This document shows, piece by piece, positions 57,664 to 64,000 of a DNA stretch of 64,000 nt. Source of the DNA: Trichomonas vaginalis G3 (lineage: Eukaryota; Parabasalia; Trichomonadida; Trichomonadidae); NCBI RefSeq assembly GCF_026262505.1, contig NC_067205.1:23035585-23099584 (forward strand), given 5' to 3'. The position numbers and the translations under genes are program-made. The notes below the pieces were generated by a model, which saw only the letters and a list, made by a program, of their open reading frames with translations, did not search any database and was not told where the DNA came from. Each line of letters starts with the position of its first letter. Position 1 is the first letter of the stretch.

Positions 57664-60600
57664 TTAACCAACTCGTATCCAAGCGTGCATTGTTATATAA
57701 GGAGGCATATAATCTTTTCCATTACCTGCTGGGTCTGTAATACCAGCTACAACATGTGTATGATTTCCTGCAGTTCCACAGAAAATACCTGTGCTTGAAT
57801 CTACTGGGTCAGTTGAAATATCATATCTATGCATTCCCTGTCTATCCGAACCCGCTGCAAGATTTGTATAACCTCTTTTTGTTATTGAATGTGAATGGTT
57901 TCCTTCCACAGATGTTCTTCCACTGAACCTATGCATATGTGAAGGAAGGTTTTCAATACCTATTTTCTTTGAACCTCCCATCTTCATTGACTGCGTATTA
58001 GTGTAGAATGGAAAACTGTCAACTATTTCATACCATCTACCACCAAATAAAGTGTTTGGATTTATTGGATTCATAGACGTATAAACAGCTCCTATAGGAT
58101 ATATTAAATCATATATGCTCATAGCTCTATAAACATATTCTAAAGAACTTATGTCATTAAATACCATTTGGAATGTATCTCCCGGATGAAATGTTGCATT
58201 TGTTCCACTTTTATAATGTAATGTTAGTTCAATAGAATTATCCAAGAAAAATTCAAAAGTATCTGGTTGAAGACCTCTAACAAATTCAAATGGAGTTGCT
58301 GGTTCACCATTTATAATTTCTGTTGTAAATGTCATTGTATCTGGTTTCGAAAATTTCTTTGTTAGTTCTGCATCCACATAAGTTTTGTCAGCTTTCTTAT
58401 CTAACATTGCTGGTAGTTCATATGCTTCAAAGTTTCTGGCATGATCTTCGGTATTCCTGCAACTCTTATCTAAATTGTTAAGAGTATCTTTTACGCTTGT
58501 ACTTGGATTTTCTAATGGTGCACTTGAACCCAAATCAAAGTTCAATATTATGTCGTCTGCTCTAACAGTAGTGAAGGATTTATGTGTATGATTTTTGTCG
58601 GCTTTCTTATCATATAAATCTTGAGCAGTGAATTTAACATTATGTTCATCCTCCATGACATAAACATCTTTACATCTAATGTTTCTCATCGTCGTTATGT
58701 CGTCATCCGATGTTAAACCTTGTGGAAAGTTAGGAGGTTTACAATATAATGCATCCCCACCAGTTTCTTCAACCGTTCCTTCAATACTTTCTATACCAAC
58801 AGTTGTAAAACTTGTATGTGTATGGTTCTTGTCTGCTTTCTTATCTAACATTGCTGGTAGTTCATGTGTTTCAAAGTTTCTGGCATGACCTTCAATGTTC
58901 ATACATTTACTATTTAAGGAGTTTAGTGTATCTTTTACGCTTGTGCTTGGATTCTCTAAAGGTGCACTTGAACCAAGGGTATAGTTCAATATTATGTCGT
59001 CTGCTCTAACAGTAGTGAAGGATTTATGTGTATGGTTCTTGTCAGCTTTACTGTCTAAAGAAGTTTGAAGTTCATTTATATCGGAGATATTGTGTTTATG
59101 AGATTTCAAAACTTTGTTCATTGCTTCGAGTTCAACTTTGTCAGCTTTACTTTTAATAGCATCTTCAAACGTTATTTTTGACTTAACTCTCAAAGTAAAT
59201 CTTGGTTCAACTAATACACCATTAACAGAGAAAGTAGAGGCATAAATTTCATCGTTATAACTAAATGCTTCTAGCGCTTTACCTGTGTCATACTGTACAG
59301 TACAGCTTATGTCATAACCTTTAGCACGAATGTATTTATATCTTCTTTCATTAACATTTTTTGTCTTCGTTTCATCACTTCGTGTTAAATATCCATGGTA
59401 GTCCGTTATAATCTGTTCGTCTGAAGTTATATAATGAACGTGGTTTTTATCTGCTTTTTCGGCTAATTTCTCTTCTATCTCATTTATTTCAAGTTCAACT
59501 CTTCCGCCAGAACTCTTATTATCATTTATTTTCTTCATTAATTCCGTAATTACATCATAAAGACTATATTCTGTTTTCGGTTTTGTAAATAATGAGTCAA
59601 AATTTCTTTTCATCATTACATCGCTTACATTAATGATATCAGCTATACCTTTTTCATTTATTCTCTTCATTAGTTCTGCAATAATGACGAATATATAATC
59701 TGTTAATTTATTCTCTTCATCGAGGGTTATAGAATGTTTTGAAATTGAATCATTAACTCCTCTAAATAAATCAATAACTTCAGGATACACGTTTTTAATG
59801 TCTTGAATAACCCGACCAGTATCCTCTGGTTTCTTCTCTTCTTCATGTTCTTCGTTCCCGTCGTTACGTGGTTTTATATCTCTAACCATCATCAACGCAG
59901 CCATAACCGGAGGGTTTGTTGCTACCTGTTCGAAAATCCGTCCGTTATGTACGGTATATCTAAATAATTTCTTTGTGTTTGTTAAAACATTTGAAACAAG
60001 TCTTTTAAAACCATCTACAAAATTTCCTGTTTCACCTAATGTTCTTGCAGCATTTACAAGCTCACCCATTCCCGCTTTTGACCCCAAAAACGTCCATATT
60101 GCATTTATTTCACTCTGTATAGTTGTCCATTCAGCGAAACTAACACCCGCATTCGCTAAGCTGAAAATGAAATTCAGTGGATCGAACTTAATTCCACCTT
60201 CTTTTTCAATTTCAACGAACTCACTAACATGAGATTTTAAGTATTCTTTCGTTAAAATTGTTTTCCCCGATGTTATGTCATTAACGAAACTATCACCGTC
60301 AAAAGTTAACGAATTCAATTTCGTCGTTGATGCTTTTATTTCATACACCGCTTTATCGATAGTTTTTGGCTCACCTTCTTTAGAAGCATATGAAACATTA
60401 ATGAATGAATTATATGTATTCGTGAATGAGTTAAAATCAATGATTTTCATTAATGACGCCTTTAATGATTCATTAACTGTTGAATCCCTTAAAACAATTA
60501 ATGAACTGTCATGGGCTTCGCCCTGGTCGCTTCGGTCTGAAAGACCTTCAGGACTCAAAGAGTCCGTTTGCGACTTTATGAAAGGTACACTGCAAACTGT

Positions 60601-61152
60601 CGAGTTTGGATCAAATGCTGTAGTTGGTGCAGGAATATTAATGATATAAGTCATTAAATCATTAAGTGACGTAAATAATGTTGTCGTTTTTGATTTAATT
60701 TCTTTAGCATCTGTTATATACGGTAATTTTATTTCTGTAGTTTCTGAATTAAAGATATTCGCTAAAATGTTTTGTAAACTGTTTTGAACAGCTGTGTAAA
60801 CCGTTGAATTCGGAACTCTTACGATTTCACCGTCCTTAATAAAAGGCATTGTACATGGCGTAGTGCTTGGGTCAAATCTTTCGGGATTATAATTCAACAT
60901 ATATTCTAACGCTTCATGAACAGACTTATATACTGTTGTGTCGTTCTTCATGACAACTTCACCATTTACAATGAATGGCATAGTACATGGAGTTAAAATA
61001 GGGTCAAACTTTTCATAGTCCTTCCATGTTATGTATTTCTCGGTATTTCCATCAGAAATAACAATATATTTGTCAGTAAGTGTGAGAGAGTATTGACCAA
61101 AATATAAACGTTTAGCTCTGTCAGCTTCATACGCATATGCAGCTATATTCAT
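57664..61152 (-). CDS. Phage-tail-like fibre, 1162 aa
   Basis: The N-terminus (MNIAAYAYE) is shared with P3 and probably attaches to the capsid. Residues about 50-210 contain three diverged repeats (FDPxxTPCTMPFI). Residues 330-580 are largely helical, with LANAGVSFAEWTTI and KADKNHVH. The shaft (about 600-930) has repeated KADKNHTH...SFTTVRADDIILN blocks with NPSTSVKDTLNNL helices, as in trimeric phage fibres. The tip (about 990-1162) has YPIGAVYTSMNPINP, GGRWYEIVDSFPFY, GNHSHSI, GNHTH and MPPYITMHAWIRVG, matching phage tail-collar/short-tail-fibre knobs. It likely binds the host surface. A 61-nt hairpin cassette lies in frame at 60513-60573. Confidence 0.75.
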   Translation of the reverse strand: MNIAAYAYEADRAKRLYFGQYSLTLTDKYIVISDGNTEKYITWKDYEKFDPILTPCTMPFIVNGEVVMKNDTTVYKSVHEALEYMLNYNPERFDPSTTPCTMPFIKDGEIVRVPNSTVYTAVQNSLQNILANIFNSETTEIKLPYITDAKEIKSKTTTLFTSLNDLMTYIINIPAPTTAFDPNSTVCSVPFIKSQTDSLSPEGLSDRSDQGEAHDSSLIVLRDSTVNESLKASLMKIIDFNSFTNTYNSFINVSYASKEGEPKTIDKAVYEIKASTTKLNSLTFDGDSFVNDITSGKTILTKEYLKSHVSEFVEIEKEGGIKFDPLNFIFSLANAGVSFAEWTTIQSEINAIWTFLGSKAGMGELVNAARTLGETGNFVDGFKRLVSNVLTNTKKLFRYTVHNGRIFEQVATNPPVMAALMMVRDIKPRNDGNEEHEEEKKPEDTGRVIQDIKNVYPEVIDLFRGVNDSISKHSITLDEENKLTDYIFVIIAELMKRINEKGIADIINVSDVMMKRNFDSLFTKPKTEYSLYDVITELMKKINDNKSSGGRVELEINEIEEKLAEKADKNHVHYITSDEQIITDYHGYLTRSDETKTKNVNERRYKYIRAKGYDISCTVQYDTGKALEAFSYNDEIYASTFSVNGVLVEPRFTLRVKSKITFEDAIKSKADKVELEAMNKVLKSHKHNISDINELQTSLDSKADKNHTHKSFTTVRADDIILNYTLGSSAPLENPSTSVKDTLNSLNSKCMNIEGHARNFETHELPAMLDKKADKNHTHTSFTTVGIESIEGTVEETGGDALYCKPPNFPQGLTSDDDITTMRNIRCKDVYVMEDEHNVKFTAQDLYDKKADKNHTHKSFTTVRADDIILNFDLGSSAPLENPSTSVKDTLNNLDKSCRNTEDHARNFEAYELPAMLDKKADKTYVDAELTKKFSKPDTMTFTTEIINGEPATPFEFVRGLQPDTFEFFLDNSIELTLHYKSGTNATFHPGDTFQMVFNDISSLEYVYRAMSIYDLIYPIGAVYTSMNPINPNTLFGGRWYEIVDSFPFYTNTQSMKMGGSKKIGIENLPSHMHRFSGRTSVEGNHSHSITKRGYTNLAAGSDRQGMHRYDISTDPVDSSTGIFCGTAGNHTHVVAGITDPAGNGKDYMPPYITMHAWIRVG
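60513..60573. repeat. In-frame multi-hairpin cassette in fibre gene
   Basis: GGGC-ttc-GCCC, then GTCGC...GCGAC enclosing GGTCT-gaa-AGACC and GGACTC-aaa-GAGTCC: a cloverleaf-like set of stems. It adds about 20 codons (SQTDSLSPEGLSDRSDQGEA region) without breaking the frame. Confidence 0.85.
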
Positions 61153-61169
61153 ATTTTAATGAGAATAAA
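61153..61169. promoter_or_regulatory. 17-bp divergent spacer, fibre / minor capsid
   Basis: Only ATTTTAATGAGAATAAA separates the two start codons; the same 17 bp is present in P3 (41437-41453). Transcripts must start within or overlap the opposite gene. Confidence 0.6.
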
Positions 61170-61946
61170 ATGTTGTTCTATTTGCAAAGTACAGACCCAA
61201 ACGAATACGGGACAGTAAAGCTACAAACAAACTTAGGTCTTCAGAATGAAGCACTTGCTTTCAGAGTTGTTGACTTCAATACTATCGCAACTTTTGTCAT
61301 AACAGATGAAACAGATTTCATGGAGCTTGAAATAGATGGAAAGAAGCACGAAATAAGATTTCACAATAATGTAGAATATAAGATGGAAACATTAGCTGGA
61401 GTGTTAAATGCGCTCATAAATACTACAATAAACAAGGAGAACGAAGAAAACTTAATGAATGTTAAACTTATTGCAGGAGTTTTGAAGTTCAGTTATGCAA
61501 AGGAGTTTAAGATAACACGAATGAGTCATAGAGTTCAATTGCTTCTGGGAGCATACCATATGACATTTCCTTTGAAAAGTGTTGACAAAACGATTGAGAT
61601 GAAATCTGTTCCATACGTATGTTATGGCAATTGTTTATACATTGAGTCTAAAATAGCTAATGTCACAGGTATTTCAGGAGTTAATAGTAAAGGTTCAGTA
61701 GAATATAAATCCTTCTGTTATGCAGTCAATTCAATGTTCATTCCAAACGTTCCTGTCATAGTAACTCATTTAGGTAAATGGGTTCGCATTAGTCCTCATA
61801 ATTTGAAAGACATGCAATTCAGACTTGTTGACTTTCAAGGAGAGCCTGTAGAACTGAAGGCACCAGTGCGAATGACTGTTGAAGTTGACTTTTTAGAAAA
61901 TATTAAATGCAACAGCTTACAAGAGAACTCAGAGCTAAAAATATAA
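61170..61946 (+). CDS. Minor capsid (penton-like) protein, 258 aa
   Basis: The start at MLFYLQSTDPNEYG is chosen because P3 begins there; an earlier in-frame Met would overlap the fibre start. The strand-rich fold ends with MQFRLVDFQGEPVELKAP, MTVEVDF, the closing strands typical of Polinton penton jelly rolls. Residues about 50-110 (ELEIDGKKHEIRFHNNVEYK) differ strongly from P3 while both flanks are nearly identical, as does the fibre N-terminus next door. By gene pairing it may hold the fibre at capsid vertices. Confidence 0.72.
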   Translation: MLFYLQSTDPNEYGTVKLQTNLGLQNEALAFRVVDFNTIATFVITDETDFMELEIDGKKHEIRFHNNVEYKMETLAGVLNALINTTINKENEENLMNVKLIAGVLKFSYAKEFKITRMSHRVQLLLGAYHMTFPLKSVDKTIEMKSVPYVCYGNCLYIESKIANVTGISGVNSKGSVEYKSFCYAVNSMFIPNVPVIVTHLGKWVRISPHNLKDMQFRLVDFQGEPVELKAPVRMTVEVDFLENIKCNSLQENSELKI

Positions 61947-62176
61947 AGTATGAATGTTATGTATTAGGTCATGAACTTTGGTTGTTGCTGTTTGATGAAA
62001 CAAATGAGTTAGTTATGTCAGTCAAGAGAACAGAAAAAGGCGTCAAAGGCGCCGAGCGCAAAGCGCTATATTGTGTTAGTGAAAACTGCACCAAGTCAAT
62101 AAGATTAGGTTTGCATTATGAAGATGAGTTCGATACTGTTGAAGAAGTTTTGGACAGATATTACAAATTGCTTTAA
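61907..62176 (+). CDS. Small acidic protein, 89 aa, with hairpin-coded insert
   Basis: P4 copy of 42179-42421, overlapping the minor capsid gene by 40 bp. It carries 10 extra residues (GVKGAERKAL) coded by the palindromic insert at 62039-62068; the rest is identical to P3. Its stop overlaps that of the next convergent gene by 4 bp. No family is recognised. Confidence 0.6.
   Translation: MQQLTRELRAKNIKYECYVLGHELWLLLFDETNELVMSVKRTEKGVKGAERKALYCVSENCTKSIRLGLHYEDEFDTVEEVLDRYYKLL
62039..62068. repeat. 30-nt in-frame hairpin insertion
   Basis: GGCG...CGCC, g, AGCGC-aaa-GCGCT. P3 has the uninterrupted site (42310/42311). The length is a multiple of three and no target duplication is seen. Confidence 0.9.
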
Positions 62177-62787
62177 TTTACTAAAACATATTTCAAACAT
62201 AATTTATATTCTGTTGAAAGTTTTGTATACTCGTTCGAATATTTATACTTAAACTCAACTCCTGTAGTTCCTGGTGTTTCAATGATGCGGATGTTACCTA
62301 TTTTCATGAATGGTGGCGTTTGACCACAGCATTCGATTTCAGGGTCGAGATAGTCAATGACACATTGTTTCCCTGTTATTCGTGAGATAACATTTTCAAG
62401 GTCCTCCTTTGTTAAAATTATTTGGTTCTTACTTATAAGATTTATCAAAAGCTTCTTATCGTCTTTGAGTAAAATTGTTTGGTATAACTGAAGAAGGTAA
62501 TGGTCTACGTTATCTGAAGGATTTGTTTGAACATTTGTGTAAGGGTTGTCGTTGGCTTCTCTTGAAAGAACTTGGTCCAGTGGTGGATACTCTAACTTAA
62601 CATCTGATGTAGCGTTAGCGTTTGAAGCTGAGTTTAAATTCACGGATTTCAGTTCTGGTTCTTTTTCTTTCAAACACTCTGAACTATAGTTCTTTATGAC
62701 AATATTGTTTGTCGTTCGTGAGTCAACATTTGATGTTGGTTCAATTGGAACATTAACGGCACCAGCTAAGATGGATTTGCTTCTCAT
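62173..62787 (-). CDS. 204-aa conserved Polinton protein, unknown (P4)
   Basis: Near-identical to 42473-43087: disordered polar N-terminus, folded C-terminal domain with CVIDYLDPEIECC and GVEFKYKYSNEYTKL. It is divergent from the next gene with a 25-bp spacer. The function is unknown. Confidence 0.6.
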   Translation of the reverse strand: MRSKSILAGAVNVPIEPTSNVDSRTTNNIVIKNYSSECLKEKEPELKSVNLNSASNANATSDVKLEYPPLDQVLSREANDNPYTNVQTNPSDNVDHYLLQLYQTILLKDDKKLLINLISKNQIILTKEDLENVISRITGKQCVIDYLDPEIECCGQTPPFMKIGNIRIIETPGTTGVEFKYKYSNEYTKLSTEYKLCLKYVLVN

Positions 62788-62812
62788 TTCATATAGAATA
62801 AAAACCTTTTAT

Positions 62813-63213
62813 ATGTATGAAATGAACAATATACTCGACAAGGGTTTGAATGTAAAGCTAACGAATGAAAATATTGTTGAATTCACTGAGACAGGAGCTG
62901 TGTATAAAGATGTAGAACTACTGAACAAAAGAGCTAAGGGAAGAAGCAGGAACATGAACAAAGGGTGGAAGCCTATAAAAATTTATGTCAATGATGGCTC
63001 AGGAGGTTCAAACATAAAGTATGCAGAAAGTTATAGAGTTTATGCTCTCAAAGGTGAAAAGTCTTCATTTAAGAACAGCTATTCTAACGCATATCCTCAA
63101 AAGCTAACGGATGGGAAGTGGATGATATGAATGACAGCAAAAATATTAACAGAAATGGCGACAGAGATGCATGGAATTTGTTTACCATCAGTCAATTGAA
63201 GGTTAAACTTTAA
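62813..63213 (+). pseudogene. Basic protein, unknown (P4 copy, damaged)
   Basis: P4 copy of 43113-43514, almost identical in the basic first 100 codons but damaged. It has the same divergent and convergent neighbours. It is one of about two damaged genes in P4. Confidence 0.5.
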
Positions 63214-64000
63214 AACAATGTTGGTCGTTCCCATGGAATATTTTTGACTTTAATGGTATTAGTCATGATATGAATCTCAAGGTATGAACGAGGAGAGATG
63301 AGAGACTTATATGCTTCCCAAATTTCTTCAAAAGGTAATGTTATACCTGACTGTTTCCAAATGAGTTCAATATCATAGCGTGAGAAACCTTGAAAGATAA
63401 CGAAGTCAGTTATGAGACGTTTTATGTTTAAAGCAAGGAAACGCCATGTTTGCATAAGTATTGCTACAGTTAAGTGGTAATGTCTGACTTTAGTAATGAT
63501 GTTAGCTAATGGTGAGTCTGGTTTTGACACTAAACCTTTACCAGCGAAGTCGTCGCAAACGAGCAGAGTGTTTGAAGGATACTTTTTGAAGGGGTATTTT
63601 GAAAGTTTTGATAGAATGTAGTTTGTCAGTCGTTTCATATCGTAAACTCCTGAGTACTGACGTAAGTGGTGTTTGTCAATAATTCTTTCCATCTCTTCTG
63701 AAGTCTTTTGCATTCCTGACTGTATAAATTCAACGATGGCATAATATTTACTCTTACGTCGAATGTAACGTTGAAGAAATTCAATGAGTTCACTGTCTGG
63801 AACTTTAACGACAGAGGCTTGAACTTTTGACATAAATGTTTTCGCTGTTGAGTCCATAGAGTCTGAAGTTGCTGATATAATGATTTGGTCATAATATGAG
63901 TCGTTTCCTAAACGCTCTGTTATGAGTATATGACGAATGAGGTTAAATGTCTTACCTGACCCCATCTTTCCACAATAGAAATAAACACCATTTGAACAGA
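63210..64000 (-). CDS. A32/FtsK-type packaging ATPase, partial at window edge
   Basis: The frame is open to the right edge, so the N-terminus lies outside. Walker A is KMGSGKTFNLIRH near 63950 and Walker B is NTLLVCDDFAGKG near 63560; sensor-type sequence RHYHLTVAILMQTW follows, then a conserved C-terminus ending NIPWERPTLF. This matches the packaging ATPases of Polintons and large DNA viruses, which drive genome into the preformed capsid. The P2 copy suggests that only about 40 residues precede Walker A. Confidence 0.85.
   Translation of the reverse strand, partial: CSNGVYFYCGKMGSGKTFNLIRHILITERLGNDSYYDQIIISATSDSMDSTAKTFMSKVQASVVKVPDSELIEFLQRYIRRKSKYYAIVEFIQSGMQKTSEEMERIIDKHHLRQYSGVYDMKRLTNYILSKLSKYPFKKYPSNTLLVCDDFAGKGLVSKPDSPLANIITKVRHYHLTVAILMQTWRFLALNIKRLITDFVIFQGFSRYDIELIWKQSGITLPFEEIWEAYKSLISPRSYLEIHIMTNTIKVKNIPWERPTLF

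Larger units (their letters stand above)
44061..64000. mobile_element. Polinton P4, nearly whole, right end outside window
   Basis: It starts AGTTAGTA inside the P3 ATPase gene. About 20 kb are visible: terminal repeat, capsid genes, polymerase, KilA island, integrase, fibre, minor capsid and ATPase (partial at the window edge). It looks whole except for about two damaged small genes. It is the youngest insertion here, since it lies within P3. The second terminal repeat and target duplication should lie a few kb past the edge. Confidence 0.9.

Noticed and set aside
7688-64000. CRISPR-like arrays from the repeated dyads
   Set aside because: Dyads are irregularly spaced over tens of kb, lie between genes and have no regular spacers.

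Overview
The window is nuclear DNA of a trichomonad (parabasalid) protist, Trichomonas/Tritrichomonas-like. The evidence is very AT-rich intergenic DNA, no spliceosomal introns seen in the host genes, initiator-like TCAYTT motifs a few bases before start codons, stop codons that run into a TAAA poly(A)-type signal, a lineage-typical PAS/cyclase membrane protein, single-pass surface proteins, and several Polinton (Maverick) elements. The species is inferred only to this level.

Layout. 1-1.6 kb holds the 3' part of a degenerate nucleotide-cyclase membrane protein. 1.6-5.9 kb is almost gene-free, with one strong inverted repeat and a 101-bp direct repeat. 5.9-7.4 kb holds a damaged helical-repeat host gene and, tail to tail with it, a tiny HP1-like (chromo plus chromoshadow) gene. 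Polinton P1 begins at 7,688 and is cut at 23,085 by the end of a second Polinton, P2, which runs to a 25-base assembly gap (26,146-26,170). 26.2-40.4 kb is a host surface-protein block: one damaged Ig-like-repeat gene, then four members of a type-I membrane protein family with P/Q/Y-rich tails. Two of these four are damaged and two are open, and the open two share a 956-bp tract. At 41.05 kb a truncated Polinton P3 begins. At 44,061 it is cut by the end of Polinton P4, which continues past the right edge and looks nearly whole.

The Polintons share one gene plan, read from the terminal repeat inward: terminal-repeat ORF, small coiled-coil protein, membrane-anchored P/T-rich protein, double-jelly-roll major capsid protein, two small capsid/core-type proteins, a jelly-roll-like structural protein, protein-primed family-B DNA polymerase, a 157-aa unknown, a KilA-N/T5orf172 gene island, rve integrase, a phage-tail-like fibre, a minor capsid protein, three small unknowns and an A32/FtsK-type packaging ATPase. 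P1, P3 and P4 are very similar where they overlap, so they look young, but P1, P2 and P3 are broken or truncated.

The most unusual signal is a population of short GC-rich double hairpins and nested dyads scattered in the AT-rich Polintons. They differ in place and orientation between otherwise near-identical copies, have clean empty sites, sit in-frame inside several genes, and keep their base pairing when their sequence changes. They look like a family of tiny mobile palindromic cassettes (compare double-hairpin elements of fungal mitochondria and Rickettsia palindromic elements), with a self-complementary hairpin also at each Polinton terminus.
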